From positions 1-59,914 of the forward strand of contig QHCC01000043.1 in the NCBI GenBank assembly GCA_003243915.1: a stretch of 59,914 nucleotides of DNA. The letters run 5' to 3'. Shown here one piece after another: positions 7,871 through 17,861 of this stretch. Below the pieces are notes generated by a model. That model did no database searches and was not told the origin of the DNA. It saw only the letters and a program-made list of their open reading frames with translations. The position numbers were made by a program, and so were the translations under genes. The stretch comes from Pseudonocardiales bacterium (lineage in GTDB: Bacteria > Actinomycetota > Actinomycetes > Mycobacteriales > Jatrophihabitantaceae). The number at the start of each line of letters is the position of its first letter. Position 1 is the first letter of the stretch.

Positions 7871-8773
7871 TCACGCCCGGTACGGGTAGGCACGGTCCAG
7901 CGCGAGATTGACCTGCAGGACGTTCACACGTGCCTCGCCGAGGAACCCGAGGTCGCGTCCCTTCCGGTACCGCTGAACCAGGGCTTCCACCTGGGCGATC
8001 GTGATGCGGCGGGTCTTGGCGACCAAGGCTTCCTGCAACGTCGCGAAGGCCGGACTGATCTCGGGGTCGAGTCCTGAACCGGATGCGGTCACTGCATCCG
8101 CCGGGACGGCTGGGTGCGCTGGCGCCGCCCCCCGGATCGGCACGATCTTGCCCCTCGAGTAGTCGGCGCCGGACTTTCCGCACTGCACGGGCACCCCTCG
8201 GTAGCGCGTCAGGAATGGCTTGGCCGGGCAGGCCTGGTTGACGCTCACGACGCGCGTGATGGAACCGTGGTAGCCGGGCCCGGCGTAGAAGACGGCCAGC
8301 ACCGCGCCGACGCCGTCCGGGGTGCAGAACGGGCGGGAACCGTCCACGCTATAGCGCTTGCCGATCTCCAGGCTGCGGGCGCATACCTGGGTCAGCAGGC
8401 TGTGCGTTCCGGTGTCGTCCTTCACCGCGGGGTCGGGCAGCACGTCCTGGATGGACTCGGGCCCGAGGTTGCTCGCGCTGGACGCGGTCGGGTCGTAGCC
8501 GCTGCCCGCGGCGGACGGGCGGCTCTGGAAGTACTGCGGCCGCGGGTTGCCCTTGTCGTCGGTGAAGCTCTGGCCGATGAGCTTGGACCCGACAATCTTT
8601 CCGTCCGCCTTGATCAGTGAACCGTCGGCCCGACTCTTCAGCCCGGGCACCTGCGCGATCAGCGTGATCAGCAGTGGATAGGCCACCCCCAGCACGACGG
8701 TGAAGATGAGCAGCATGCGCAGGGACGCTGCGAGTTGGCGGAGAGAGTTGAGCAGGGTTCGCATCGGGATCAC
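7871..8773 (-). CDS. kdpC: K+-transporting ATPase subunit C
   Basis: About 300 residues. The N-terminal membrane anchor ([20 protein letters not shown]) and the KdpC signatures [17 protein letters not shown] and the terminal ISPAFATLQ ... [11 protein letters not shown] are all present. KdpC is usually near 200 residues; here about 90 residues rich in Cys and Gly (roughly positions 120-215) are inserted between the SNLGP region and the C-terminal helix region, as in other actinobacterial KdpC proteins. GTG 8773 overlaps the kdpB stop (GTGA); ATG 8764 is an alternative. Stabilises the KdpFABC complex. Confidence 0.93.
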   Translation of the reverse strand: MIPMRTLLNSLRQLAASLRMLLIFTVVLGVAYPLLITLIAQVPGLKSRADGSLIKADGKIVGSKLIGQSFTDDKGNPRPQYFQSRPSAAGSGYDPTASSASNLGPESIQDVLPDPAVKDDTGTHSLLTQVCARSLEIGKRYSVDGSRPFCTPDGVGAVLAVFYAGPGYHGSITRVVSVNQACPAKPFLTRYRGVPVQCGKSGADYSRGKIVPIRGAAPAHPAVPADAVTASGSGLDPEISPAFATLQEALVAKTRRITIAQVEALVQRYRKGRDLGFLGEARVNVLQVNLALDRAYPYRA

Positions 8774-10935
8774 CGGATTCCGGGCAGGTACTGGATGATG
8801 AGATCGATGGCCTTGATGCCGAGGAACGGCAGCACAATGCCACCGAGGCCGTAGATGTAGAGGTTGCGGCGCAACATCGCGCTGGCACTGGCCGGGCGAT
8901 AGCGCACCCCTCGCAGGGCGAGCGGGATCAGCGCGACGATGATCAGGGCGTTGAAGATGACCGCGGACAGGATCGCCGACTGCGGCGAGTGCAGCCGCAT
9001 GACGTTCAGCTTGTCCAGGCCGGGGTACACCGCGGCGAACATCGCCGGGATGATCGCGAAATATTTCGCGACGTCGTTAGCGATGGAGAACGTCGTCAGC
9101 GCGCCGCGGGTGATCAGTAACTGCTTGCCGATCTCGACGATCTCGATGAGTTTGGTCGGATCGGAATCCAGATCGACCATGTTGCCGGCCTCCTTGGCTG
9201 CGGACGTCCCGGTGTTCATGGCGACACCGACGTCGGCCTGGGCCAGCGCAGGCGCGTCGTTGGTGCCGTCGCCGGTCATTGCGACGAGCTTGCCGCCGGC
9301 CTGCTCGCGCTTGATCAGCGCCATCTTGTCCTCGGGCGTGGCTTCGGCGAGGAAGTCGTCGACCCCGGCCTCGTCCGCGATCGACTTCGCGGTGAGGGGG
9401 TTGTCGCCGGTGATCATGACCGTACGAATGCCCATGCGACGCAGTTCGTCGAAGCGAGCACTCATCCCCTGCTTGACGATGTCTTTGAGCGCGATGACGC
9501 CGAGCACCCGGGGCGTAGCGCCGTCGACATGTTCGGCGACGACCAGTGGGGTGCCTCCGGCGGCGCTGATGCCGTCGACGATCTCGCCGGTGCGCGCGGG
9601 CACCTCGCCGCCGTTGTCGCGCACCCAGGCGATCACAGCTCCGGCAGCGCCCTTGCGCACCTCGCGCGCCGCCTCGGTGCCGACCGCGCTCAGGTCGACG
9701 CCGCTCATCCGGGTCTGGGCGGTGAAGGTGACGAACGTGGCGTGGGTCAGTTCGCCCGCGGCGCGTTCGCGCAGGCCGTAGAGCAGCTTGGCCAGCACCA
9801 CCACGGAGCGACCTTCCGGGGTCTCGTCGGCCAGCGAGGACAGCTGCGCCGCGTGGGCCAGGTCGTCGACCAGGACCTCGCCGACCGGGACGAAGTCGGT
9901 GGCCTGCCGGTTGCCCAGGGTGATCGTTCCGGTCTTGTCCAGCAGGAGCGTGTCGACGTCGCCGGCGGCCTCGACCGCCCGACCGCTCATCGCCAGCACG
10001 TTGCGTTGAACGAGGCGGTCCATGCCGGCGATGCCGATGGCCGAGAGCAACGCGCCGATCGTGGTCGGGATCAGGCACACCAGCAGCGATATCACCACGA
10101 TGCCGGTGATTCCGTTCTGGTTGAGGGCTGACGTGTCGGGGAGGCCCGGCTGGTTGGCCTTGGAGAAGATCGCCAGCGGCTGCAGGGTCACGGCGGCGAG
10201 CAGGAAGATGATCGTCAGCGAGGCGAGCAGGATATTCAACGCGATCTCGTTCGGGGTCTTCTGGCGGCTAGCTCCCTCGACTAGGGCGATCATGCGGTCG
10301 ATGAAGCTCTCGCCCGGCTTCTGCGTGATCTCGACGACGATTCGGTCCGAGAGCACCTTGGTGCCGCCGGTGACCGAACTCCGGTCACCGCCACTCTCGC
10401 GGATCACTGGCGCGCTCTCCCCGGTGATCGCGCTCTCGTCGACACTGGCGATGCCCTCGATCACGTCACCGTCGCCGGGGATGACGTTTCCGGCCTCGCA
10501 CACCACGAGGTCGCCCTGTTGGAGTTGCGGCGCGGGGACCGATTCCACTGCCCCGGAGAGGTCGTCTCGGTTAACGACACGGCGGGCGATCGTGTCGGTC
10601 TTCGCGCGCCGCAGCGCGTCGGCTTGGGCCTTGCCCCGGCCTTCGGCGACGGCTTCGGCCACGTTCGCGAACAGCACCGTCAGCCACAGCCACACGACGG
10701 CCAGCCACGCGAAGATGCTCGGCGTGCCGATCGCCAGCACGCTGCTGAACAGTGCCCCGACCTCGACCAGGAACATGACGGGGTTCTTGTAGAGCGTAAG
10801 CGGGTTGAGCTTGCGCGCGGCACCGGGCAGCGAGGTCCAGAGGATCTTGGGATCGAGTAGCCCGGCCTGGACACGGTGCCCGCCGGCATTCTCAGTGCCC
10901 CCTGTGGGTCCGGTGGACGTGGTCGTGGTGGTCAT
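8770..10935 (-). CDS. kdpB: K+-transporting P-type ATPase subunit B
   Basis: 721 residues, normal length. The phosphorylation motif is [12 protein letters not shown] with Asp333, the actuator motif TGES lies near 171-174, and the hinge and P-domain carry [10 protein letters not shown] and [13 protein letters not shown]. The Ser of TGES is the residue whose phosphorylation inhibits E. coli KdpB. Membrane spans flank these domains. ATG 10935 shares one base with the kdpA stop (TGATG), so the genes are translationally coupled. Hydrolyses ATP to energise K+ uptake through KdpA. Confidence 0.97.
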   Translation of the reverse strand: MTTTTTSTGPTGGTENAGGHRVQAGLLDPKILWTSLPGAARKLNPLTLYKNPVMFLVEVGALFSSVLAIGTPSIFAWLAVVWLWLTVLFANVAEAVAEGRGKAQADALRRAKTDTIARRVVNRDDLSGAVESVPAPQLQQGDLVVCEAGNVIPGDGDVIEGIASVDESAITGESAPVIRESGGDRSSVTGGTKVLSDRIVVEITQKPGESFIDRMIALVEGASRQKTPNEIALNILLASLTIIFLLAAVTLQPLAIFSKANQPGLPDTSALNQNGITGIVVISLLVCLIPTTIGALLSAIGIAGMDRLVQRNVLAMSGRAVEAAGDVDTLLLDKTGTITLGNRQATDFVPVGEVLVDDLAHAAQLSSLADETPEGRSVVVLAKLLYGLRERAAGELTHATFVTFTAQTRMSGVDLSAVGTEAAREVRKGAAGAVIAWVRDNGGEVPARTGEIVDGISAAGGTPLVVAEHVDGATPRVLGVIALKDIVKQGMSARFDELRRMGIRTVMITGDNPLTAKSIADEAGVDDFLAEATPEDKMALIKREQAGGKLVAMTGDGTNDAPALAQADVGVAMNTGTSAAKEAGNMVDLDSDPTKLIEIVEIGKQLLITRGALTTFSIANDVAKYFAIIPAMFAAVYPGLDKLNVMRLHSPQSAILSAVIFNALIIVALIPLALRGVRYRPASASAMLRRNLYIYGLGGIVLPFLGIKAIDLIIQYLPGIR

Positions 10936-12596
10936 CAGTGCAGCCCCTCCGCAAGCGGACCCAGCGCGAGTGCCGGGAAATAGGTGAGGGCGACGACGAT
11001 CAGCGTGACGCCGGTGAGCATGCCGACAAACAGCAGGCGATGGGTCGGCAAGGTGCCCTCGGACGCGGGCACGGGCTTCTGCCGCGCCAGTGACCCGGCC
11101 AGGCCCAGGACGAACACGATCGGCAGGAAGCGGCCGAGCAGCATCACGATCCCGAGCACCGTGTTGTACCAGACCGTGTTCACCGAGATGCCGGCGAACG
11201 CCGACCCATTGTTGTTCGCTGCGGAGGTGAAGGAGTAGAGCACCTCGGACAGGCCGTGCGAACCGCTGTTCAACATCCCGGCCCGTTCACCGGGTAACGC
11301 CATCGCCACCGCCGTGCCGGTCAGCACCAACGCTGGGGTGGTCAGCAGGTACAGCGACGCGAACTTCACCTCCCGGCCGCCGAGTTTCTTGCCGAGGTAC
11401 TCCGGCGTTCGTCCGACCATCAACCCGGCGACGAACACGGTGATCACCGCGAGGATCAAGATGCCGTACATCCCTGATCCGGTGCCGCCGGGTGCCACCT
11501 CGCCCAGCATCATGTTGAGCAGGAGTACCGCCCCGCCCAAGCTGGTGTACGAATCGTGGAAGCTGTCGACCGCGCCGGTGGACGTCAGCGTCGTCCCGGT
11601 GGCGAAGACCGCGGAGTCCGGCACGCCGAAGCGGGTTTCGGTTCCTTCGCTCGACGTGCCCACTGCGCTCGGCACTGTGCCGTGATGTGCGCTCTGGGCG
11701 CCGAGTTGCAGCCCGACGCTGAGGATTGCGAGCACCGCCATGACGGCCACGATCGCCCGGCCCTGACGCCGGTCACCGACGATCGTGCCGAACGTCCGCG
11801 GCAGCGAGAACGAGATGCACAGCAGCAGGAAGATCTCCAGCCAATTCGTCCATATTGTGGGGTTCTCGAAGGGGTGCGCGGAGTTGGCGTTGAAAAACCC
11901 GCCCCCGTTGGTACCGAGTTCCTTGATGACTTCCTGGCTGGCCACCGGGCCGCCGGGCAGTGTCTGTGACCCGCCGGCGAGGGTGTGGATCGTGGAGTAA
12001 TGGTGGAGGTTTTCGATCATCCCAGCGCCGACGAACACGATCGCGAACACGACAGAGATCGGCAGCAGGATGCGCAGGCAGATGCGGGTCAGGTCCACCC
12101 AGAAGTTGCCGAGCCGGTCGGTCCTGTGCCGGGCGAACCCGCGCACCAGCGCGATCGCGACTGCGATCCCGACAGCGGCAGACAGGAAGTTCTGCACCGC
12201 CAGGCCGGCCATCTGCACGAGGTAGCCCAGCGTGTTCTCACCGGAGTAGGACTGCCAGTTCGTGTTCGTGACGAAGCTGGCCGCGGTGTCGAACGACTGG
12301 CTCCGAGACATCTGCGGCATCGGGTAGGGATGCCCGACCTTGTGCTGCAGGCGTAGGAATCCGTAGAGGAACAGCACACCCATCGCACTGAACGCGAGCA
12401 CGGAGCGCAGGTAGCGGCCCCACGTCTGATCCGCGTCCGGGTCTACGCCGCCGAGCTTGTAGACGACCTTCTCCGCACGCAGGTGCCGCGTGGCTGTGAG
12501 CACCCTGGCCAGGTAGTCACCCAACGGCTTGTGCACCAGCACGAGCGCGAGGACTAGCGTTGCCAGGAAGACGATCCCCGCCCAGGTCGAGGACAT
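10935..12596 (-). CDS. kdpA: K+-transporting ATPase subunit A (K+ channel subunit)
   Basis: 553 residues with ten or so membrane segments. Family motifs are visible: [29 protein letters not shown] and [13 protein letters not shown], which supply parts of the four selectivity-filter loops. The N-terminus ([25 protein letters not shown]) is typical. The start ATG at 12596 overlaps the kdpF stop by one base. It forms the K+-selective pore of KdpFABC in the cytoplasmic membrane. Confidence 0.97.
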   Translation of the reverse strand: MSSTWAGIVFLATLVLALVLVHKPLGDYLARVLTATRHLRAEKVVYKLGGVDPDADQTWGRYLRSVLAFSAMGVLFLYGFLRLQHKVGHPYPMPQMSRSQSFDTAASFVTNTNWQSYSGENTLGYLVQMAGLAVQNFLSAAVGIAVAIALVRGFARHRTDRLGNFWVDLTRICLRILLPISVVFAIVFVGAGMIENLHHYSTIHTLAGGSQTLPGGPVASQEVIKELGTNGGGFFNANSAHPFENPTIWTNWLEIFLLLCISFSLPRTFGTIVGDRRQGRAIVAVMAVLAILSVGLQLGAQSAHHGTVPSAVGTSSEGTETRFGVPDSAVFATGTTLTSTGAVDSFHDSYTSLGGAVLLLNMMLGEVAPGGTGSGMYGILILAVITVFVAGLMVGRTPEYLGKKLGGREVKFASLYLLTTPALVLTGTAVAMALPGERAGMLNSGSHGLSEVLYSFTSAANNNGSAFAGISVNTVWYNTVLGIVMLLGRFLPIVFVLGLAGSLARQKPVPASEGTLPTHRLLFVGMLTGVTLIVVALTYFPALALGPLAEGLH

Positions 12597-12685
12597 CAGA
12601 ACCTCTCCGGGAACACCAGCGCGACCACCAGGAAGATCGTGAATGCCGCGGCGAGGATCAAACCCACGATGTTCGTAGCGCTCAC
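12596..12685 (-). CDS. kdpF: K+-transporting ATPase subunit F
   Basis: A 29-residue single-span peptide starting at GTG 12685. It reads [15 protein letters not shown], then hydrophobic residues, and ends FPERF; KdpF is a 25-30 residue lipid-like stabiliser of KdpFABC. Its GTG overlaps the preceding small gene's stop (GTGA) and its stop overlaps the kdpA start (TGATG). Position immediately ahead of kdpA confirms the assignment. Confidence 0.88.
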   Translation of the reverse strand: MSATNIVGLILAAAFTIFLVVALVFPERF

Positions 12686-12765
12686 AGCTTCTCGACTCCC
12701 TTGGCGCACAGGGCCAGCAATCCGAAGATCGCGATGATCAGAAGAACGAACAGGACGTCATGCAC
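12682..12765 (-). CDS. 27-residue membrane peptide ahead of kdpF
   Basis: GTG 12765 to TGA 12682 encodes 27 residues: MHDV, a hydrophobic span ([18 protein letters not shown]) and GVEKL. GGAG lies ten bases upstream. The stop overlaps the kdpF start by four bases, so it is the first gene of the kdp transcript. Similar tiny proteins precede kdpF in other actinobacteria as far as I recall; function unknown, possibly a second KdpF-like subunit. Confidence 0.7.
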   Translation of the reverse strand: MHDVLFVLLIIAIFGLLALCAKGVEKL

Positions 12766-12994
12766 CGGTACTCGACTCCATCGGAGCAGACCGTGACGCC
12801 GGTCCCTGGGCGGCTCCCGGGAACCCTGGAGCGAGCGCAGTCAACGCCGCCGCGGGCGGACCTGTCGTCCTCGCGCACCGATATTCACGGGTTCATCACG
12901 CCATCGTCGCGCCATTGACGCGGCCAACGCGCTTGAGTGGGAGCCGGGTCGTCTGTGAACGACACTGACGATCGGGGACGGGAAAGGAAGTGCG

Positions 12995-15523
12995 ATGTCG
13001 ACGCGAGGGATGCTGCGCATCTATCTGGGTGCAGCGCCCGGGGTCGGCAAGACCTACGCGATGCTCGACGAGGGCCGGCGTCGCCGCGAGCGCGGCACTG
13101 ACGTTGTGGTGGGATTCGTCGAGGCTCATGGCCGGGCGCACACCGAGGCCCAGATCGGTGATCTACCGGTGGTGCCGCGCAAGCCGGTGACCTATCGTGA
13201 CGCAGCCTTCGAGGAGATGGACCTCGACGCCATCCTCGCCCGGCATCCCGAGCAGGTGCTCGTCGACGAACTCGCCCACACCAACATTCCGGGCTCGGGG
13301 GCGCACGCCAAGCGGTGGCAAGACGTCGAGGAGTTACTCGACGCCGGCATCGACGTCATCAGCACCGTCAACATCCAGCACCTCGAGTCGCTCAACGACG
13401 TCGTCCAGCACATCACCGGCGTCCCGCAGCGCGAGACCGTCCCGGACACTGTCGTTCGGGCCGCGGAGCAGGTCGAGCTGGTCGACATGACACCGGAGGC
13501 ACTGCGCCGTCGCATGGCGCACGGCAACATCTACCTTTCGGAGAAGATCGACGCCGCGCTGGGCAACTACTTCAGGCCCGGCAACCTCACCGCGTTGCGG
13601 GAACTCGCCCTGCTGTGGCTGGCCGACCGCGTCGAGGAGGGAATGCAGCGATACCGCGAAGAACACGGCATCACCGGGCCGTGGGAGACGCGCGAGCGCG
13701 TCGTTGTCGCCCTGACTGGTGGCCCCGAGGGCGACACGCTGATCCGGCGCGCCGCCCGAATCGCGGAGCGCACGGCCGGCGGAGACCTCATGGCGATCCA
13801 CGTCACGCGCAGCGACGGGCTGGCCGAGACCGGCTTGGCCGCCCTGGAATCGCAGCGACTGCTCGTCGAATCTCTCGGCGGCACGTACCACTCGGTGGTC
13901 GGAGACAGCGTACCTAGCGCACTGCTCGACTTCGCCCGCAGCGTGAACGCGACCCAGATCGTGCTCGGCGCGTCCCGGCGCCGCCAGTGGGCGGTGCTGT
14001 CCGGACCCGGCACGAGTGCAACCGTCACTCGGCTGTCCGGCCCGATCGACGTGCACCTAGTCAGCCACGGCTACGCCGGTCGGGGCCGTGCGCTGCCATC
14101 GCTCGGGTACGGCCTCACCGTTCGGCGCCGGATCGTCGGACTGATCAGCGGCACGCTCCTGCTGGTGGCCGCCACCCTGCTGCTGACCGTACTGCGCGCT
14201 CAGGTGACCTTCGCCAGTGATGTGGCCATCTACCTGCTCGTCGTCGTGATCACCAGCCTGATCGGTGGCTTCTACCCCGCTCTGCTGGCCGCGATGGCCG
14301 GCAGCCTGTTGCTGAACTTCTATTTCGTGGCGCCGTTGCACACGTTCACGATCGCCCAGGGCGAGAACATCGTCGCCCTGCTGATCTTCCTACTCGTGGC
14401 CGTCCTGGTCTCCCGCGTCGTGGACGTATCGGCTCGGCGCTCCGCGCTCGCCGCGCGCTCCAGCGCCGAGGCCGAGACGCTGTCGACGCTGGCCGGCAGC
14501 CTGCTGCGGGGGGAGCAGGCGCTGCCGGCACTGCTCGAGCGTGTTCAGGAGACCTTCGGGATGCGCAGCGTCAGCCTGCTGGGGCGCGCGGGCTCCGATC
14601 CGTCAGGTGGCGGCGGCATCTGGCAGGTGCTCGCCACGGTGGGTGCTGAGCCCCCGCAACGTCCGTCCGACGGCGACTCTACGGCCGAGATCGACGACAA
14701 CCAGGCGCTCGTGTTGCGGGGTCATCCGCTGCGCGCCGAGGATCAGCGGGTACTCGCCGCGTTCGCGACGCAGGTCGTCGTCGCCTACCGGCAACGCGAG
14801 CTGGTCCAGATGGCGCGAGCCATCGAGCCGTTGGCCGAGTCCGAGCGCGCCCGCACCGCCCTGCTCAACGCAGTCAGTCACGACCTGCGTACTCCGATCG
14901 CCGCCGCGAAGGCGGCTGTGTCCAGCCTGCGCGCCGGTGACGTCGCCTGGTCCGAGGAGGATCGCCACGAACTACTCACGACCGCAGACACGTCGATCGA
15001 CCGTCTCACCGACCTCGTCACCAACCTGCTCGACCTTTCCCGCCTGCAGGCGGGGGTGCTGCCGGTGCTGGCGAGCGCGGTCGGTCTCGACGACGTCGTC
15101 GCCCGCGCCCTGGACCATGTGGCTCCCGATGCACACCTCGACGTCAACGTGCCGGCCGATCTGCCCGAGGTGATCGCCGATGCGGGGCTGCTCGAGCGGG
15201 TGATTGCCAACCTCGTGCAGAACGCGGTGCGCTTCGCACCGACCGGCTCGCCGGTCCGGCTCAGCGGCAGTGCGCACGCAGGCCGAGTGGAGCTGCGCAT
15301 CGTGGACCGCGGCCCGGGCATCGCCACCGCGGATGCCGACGTGGTCTTTGCCGCATTCCAGCGCCGCGACGATTCCTCCGCGTCCGGCGCGGGGGTCGGG
15401 CTCGGGCTCGCGATCGCGCGCGGCTTCACCGAGGCGATGGGGGGATCGGTAACTGCTGAGGAGACGCCGGGCGGCGGCGCAACGCTCGTGGTGCGCCTTG
15501 CCGGCGTGGAGGCGGAATCGTGA
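12995..15523 (+). CDS. kdpD: Sensor histidine kinase of the K+ response
   Basis: 842 residues. N-terminal KdpD domain with Walker A-like GAAPGVGKT (12-20) and DELAHTN; a universal-stress-like domain (about 235-350); four DUF4118 membrane segments (about 380-480); a GAF-like linker; HisKA with NAVSHDLRTPIAA, phospho-acceptor His629; and HATPase_c (NLVQNAVRFAPTG, GPGIA, GVGLGLAIARG). AAGGAA precedes ATG 12995. It is divergent from kdpFABC across a 229-base gap that must hold both promoters and any KdpE site, where I could not define one. It phosphorylates KdpE when K+ is scarce. Confidence 0.96.
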   Translation: MSTRGMLRIYLGAAPGVGKTYAMLDEGRRRRERGTDVVVGFVEAHGRAHTEAQIGDLPVVPRKPVTYRDAAFEEMDLDAILARHPEQVLVDELAHTNIPGSGAHAKRWQDVEELLDAGIDVISTVNIQHLESLNDVVQHITGVPQRETVPDTVVRAAEQVELVDMTPEALRRRMAHGNIYLSEKIDAALGNYFRPGNLTALRELALLWLADRVEEGMQRYREEHGITGPWETRERVVVALTGGPEGDTLIRRAARIAERTAGGDLMAIHVTRSDGLAETGLAALESQRLLVESLGGTYHSVVGDSVPSALLDFARSVNATQIVLGASRRRQWAVLSGPGTSATVTRLSGPIDVHLVSHGYAGRGRALPSLGYGLTVRRRIVGLISGTLLLVAATLLLTVLRAQVTFASDVAIYLLVVVITSLIGGFYPALLAAMAGSLLLNFYFVAPLHTFTIAQGENIVALLIFLLVAVLVSRVVDVSARRSALAARSSAEAETLSTLAGSLLRGEQALPALLERVQETFGMRSVSLLGRAGSDPSGGGGIWQVLATVGAEPPQRPSDGDSTAEIDDNQALVLRGHPLRAEDQRVLAAFATQVVVAYRQRELVQMARAIEPLAESERARTALLNAVSHDLRTPIAAAKAAVSSLRAGDVAWSEEDRHELLTTADTSIDRLTDLVTNLLDLSRLQAGVLPVLASAVGLDDVVARALDHVAPDAHLDVNVPADLPEVIADAGLLERVIANLVQNAVRFAPTGSPVRLSGSAHAGRVELRIVDRGPGIATADADVVFAAFQRRDDSSASGAGVGLGLAIARGFTEAMGGSVTAEETPGGGATLVVRLAGVEAES

Positions 15524-16197
15524 CGCGGGTGCTCATCGTGGAGGACGAGCGCCCGCTGCGGCGCGCCCTCGCGATGAACCTGACCGCTCGCGGCTACGAG
15601 GTGATCGAGGCTGACACGGGGACCGCCGCGCTCAGTGCCGCGGCCAACGGCGAACACGACGTGATCCTGCTCGACCTGGGCCTGCCCGACCTCAGTGGCA
15701 TGGATGTGATCCGAGCGGTCCGCGCCTACGCGAGCACTCCGATCATCGTGCTATCGGCGCGTACCGGCAGCAGCGACAAGGTCGCCGCGCTCGACCTCGG
15801 TGCAGATGACTACGTCTCCAAGCCGTTCAGCATTGAGGAACTGCTCGCGCGCCTGCGGGCCGCGACGCGCCGGGCGACGTCTCTCGACGGACCGCGGGTG
15901 GTGCAGGTCGGGACCGCCAGCATCGATCTCGACGCCAAGACGGCCACCGGCGACGACGGCGAGCACGTCCACCTCACCCCGACCGAGTGGCATCTGCTCG
16001 AGGTCCTGGTTCGTCATCCCGGCAAGCTCGTCACCGGCCGGGCCCTGCTGACCGAACTGCGTGGCGGACCCGATCACACGGATCCGAGCTACCTGCGCAT
16101 CTACGTTGCGCAGCTGCGCCGCAAGCTGGAGCCTCAACCGAGCCGTCCGCGGCACCTGATCACCGAATCAGGAATGGGCTACCGCTTCCAGCCCTGA
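15520..16197 (+). CDS. kdpE: Response regulator of the K+ response, OmpR family
   Basis: 225 residues. Receiver domain with acidic pocket VEDE and phospho-acceptor Asp52 in LLDLGLPD, the Lys in DDYVSKPF, then an OmpR-type winged helix from about residue 125 (LTPTEWHLLEVLVRHPGKLVT ... YLRIYVAQLRRKLE). GTG 15520 overlaps the kdpD stop by four bases. Activated by KdpD and expected to switch on the divergent kdp operon. Confidence 0.96.
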   Translation: MTRVLIVEDERPLRRALAMNLTARGYEVIEADTGTAALSAAANGEHDVILLDLGLPDLSGMDVIRAVRAYASTPIIVLSARTGSSDKVAALDLGADDYVSKPFSIEELLARLRAATRRATSLDGPRVVQVGTASIDLDAKTATGDDGEHVHLTPTEWHLLEVLVRHPGKLVTGRALLTELRGGPDHTDPSYLRIYVAQLRRKLEPQPSRPRHLITESGMGYRFQP

Positions 16198-16213
16198 TCC
16201 GTGCGCCAGCCCG

Positions 16214-16789
16214 TCAGAGCGGGGTCTCGGCGCGGTCAGACGGCGAGAGCGGCGATGAGGTTGGCCGCGGCGTGAGCCGCAGTCGCGGGGCGACACTGCC
16301 TGAACGATGTCGTAGCCAGCCCAGCAGCCAGCCGGCGATCAGTTGGACGGGCAGGATGGGCCAGAGAGTGGGGCTGACGAGCAGCAGCAGGGTGTGCGGG
16401 GCCAGGAAGACGAGCGCCTGGATGGCGTTTCCCCGGGCAAATCCGAGCTTGCGGAACAGGACACCGGCGAGCCAGCCGCGAAAGAGCATCTCCTCGCCGG
16501 CGGCAAGCAGCACGATGGCGGCATAGCCGCCGGCCGTCGTGGGATGCCCGACGGCGGCGCCGTGCTGGGTGAGATCGGCGCGCGGAATGAGCGTGAGGGC
16601 GGCGTAGCCCAGGCCCGAGGTGATCACCGCGACGCCTGCAGCGGGCAGGGAGTCGCGGAGGTGTCCGAGCGTGAGGCCGACAGCTGTCGACGCCACGACT
16701 GCCGGGTGCCCGTGCTGGCGCAACCGTGAGCGGTAGATCAGCGAGGGCAGGCTGAGTACCAGGAACTCGAGCACGGCACCGAGCAGCAC
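16214..16789 (-). CDS. CPBP-family intramembrane metalloprotease
   Basis: 191 residues, several membrane segments. The CPBP/Abi motifs are visible: EEMLFRG (EExxxR) near residues 94-100 and FLAPH (FxxxH) about 30 residues later, which together bind zinc in glutamic-type intramembrane proteases. GTG 16789 is chosen because AGGGA lies seven bases upstream. The promoter region (16790-16867) is almost filled by a perfect 43-base palindrome that shares a 10-base core with the DUF2975 promoter, so co-regulation by the neighbouring XRE protein is likely. Convergent with kdpE. Confidence 0.85.
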   Translation of the reverse strand: MLLGAVLEFLVLSLPSLIYRSRLRQHGHPAVVASTAVGLTLGHLRDSLPAAGVAVITSGLGYAALTLIPRADLTQHGAAVGHPTTAGGYAAIVLLAAGEEMLFRGWLAGVLFRKLGFARGNAIQALVFLAPHTLLLLVSPTLWPILPVQLIAGWLLGWLRHRSGSVAPRLRLTPRPTSSPLSPSDRAETPL

Positions 16790-16815
16790 GACCGGTCCCT
16801 TTCACCATCCGTAAC

Positions 16816-16858
16816 GTATTGATAAACGATACGTCCAGGCCGTATCGTTTATCAATAC
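16816..16858. promoter_or_regulatory. Perfect 18-base inverted repeat (operator or stem-loop)
   Basis: GTATTGATAAACGATACG at 16816-16833, a seven-base spacer, then its exact reverse complement at 16841-16858. It lies between the XRE stop (minus strand, 16868) and the CPBP start (16789). The core AAACGATACG also occurs before the DUF2975 gene. There is no T-run after the stem, so a terminator is less likely than a double operator, although a bidirectional stem-loop remains possible. Confidence 0.8.
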
Positions 16859-16867
16859 CTCGGGCAG

Positions 16868-17140
16868 TCAGGCGCTCAGATCCCTGGCCGTCTGCGACCC
16901 TCGCACCGCGGCGCGTCGGCGACGGCGGGTCAGCTCGGGAGGGCGATAACTGATCAGCTCGCCAGGCTGACAGTCAAGCTCGCGGCACAGCGCCTCCAGG
17001 GTCGAGAAGCGGATCGCGCGGGCCCGGTTGTTCTTCAGGATCGACAGGTTCGCCACGGTGATGTCGATACGAGTAGCGAGTTCGGTCAGCGTCACCCCGC
17101 GCTCGGCGAGCAGGCGGTCGAGGTGCACGGCAATGGGCAT
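16868..17140 (-). CDS. XRE-family regulator (YozG-like)
   Basis: 90 residues. The helix-turn-helix reads GVTLTELATRIDITVANLSILKNN at residues about 15-38, and RFSTLEALCRELDCQPGELI continues the Cro/C1 domain, exactly the YozG type that accompanies DUF2975 proteins. It starts 15 bases after the DUF2975 stop, with AAGG before ATG 17140. The basic tail RRRRRAAV is unusual. It probably regulates its own operon and the CPBP gene through the shared AAACGATACG core. Confidence 0.88.
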   Translation of the reverse strand: MPIAVHLDRLLAERGVTLTELATRIDITVANLSILKNNRARAIRFSTLEALCRELDCQPGELISYRPPELTRRRRRAAVRGSQTARDLSA

Positions 17141-17154
17141 GGGTCGGCTGCCTT

Positions 17155-17799
17155 TCAGATCGTCAGGTCATGGTCGTCCTGCAGGCGGGCGCCGAGCCGG
17201 AATACCTCGCCGAGCAGCACCAGCATCAAGGCGAGCAGGAGCACGTCGATGCGCACCGGGAACACCTCACGAAACGCCAGCCCGGTTCCGTGCAGGTGGT
17301 TGTGTGCCCACCACGACGCGGCCGACAGCACCACCGCTCGAAGGAGCTCCGCGGCGAGCACGGCAACTGCGATGATGCGTACCCGGCGCGCGCTGTCGGC
17401 GGCGAACGCTCGCCCGCCCATCATCCCGGCGAGCAGCCGGCGCAGCTGGAACACCACCAGCCCGGCCAACCCCAGTCCGACGGCGATGACGGCGAACGTC
17501 ACCACCAGCAGCGTCCGGGAACCGGGAATGCTCAACTCCCCGGTGACGCCGTGCAACTCTGCGTGCCGCCCGGGGTACGCCGACGTGATCGGGTGAGTGG
17601 ACGGATCCAGGCTCAGGAACGCGGGGATGGAAATCCGCACGTGGCCTGGACGGAGCAGCCCCGCGATCACCAGGAGCACCGCCACGATGGCACCGGCAAG
17701 CAGCAGATACCACGCCGCGTCGAGGAAGCGCGCGACGGCTCGGGTGCCCACTCGGCGCCTCGCCATGGACTGACGTTCAGCGCCTGACCCAATCGACAT
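17155..17799 (-). CDS. DUF2975 membrane protein
   Basis: About 214 residues from ATG 17799, or 203 from ATG 17766. Four membrane segments: WYLLLAGAIVAVLLVIAGLL, TLLVVTFAVIAVGLGLAGLV, an internal span near AVAVLAAELLRAVVL and a C-terminal span (IDVLLLALMLVLLGEVFRLG). MGGRAFAADSARRVR between spans two and three is the DUF2975 signature. Upstream of 17799 the minus strand has TATCGT eight bases before the ATG, which would fit a leaderless transcript. First gene of the DUF2975-XRE pair; role unknown, often linked to the envelope. Confidence 0.82.
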   Translation of the reverse strand: MSIGSGAERQSMARRRVGTRAVARFLDAAWYLLLAGAIVAVLLVIAGLLRPGHVRISIPAFLSLDPSTHPITSAYPGRHAELHGVTGELSIPGSRTLLVVTFAVIAVGLGLAGLVVFQLRRLLAGMMGGRAFAADSARRVRIIAVAVLAAELLRAVVLSAASWWAHNHLHGTGLAFREVFPVRIDVLLLALMLVLLGEVFRLGARLQDDHDLTI

Positions 17800-17800
17800 G

Positions 17801-17817
17801 TCGAAAAACGATACGGC
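17801..17817 (-). promoter_or_regulatory. Operator/promoter core shared with the CPBP palindrome
   Basis: On the plus strand the bases read TCGAAAAACGATACGGC. The 10-base core AAACGATACG is identical to the core of both arms at 16816-16858, and on the minus strand it gives TATCGT at -10 distance from ATG 17799. It is therefore a candidate XRE binding site overlapping the promoter. Confidence 0.55.
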
Positions 17818-17861
17818 ACACGTCCGCGGTTCGGCCGCGCGATTGCGTGGCTCGATTCGTG

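Noticed and set aside
12766-12994. KdpE binding site in the kdp divergent gap
   Set aside because: I could not find a convincing direct or inverted repeat; a footprint would be required.
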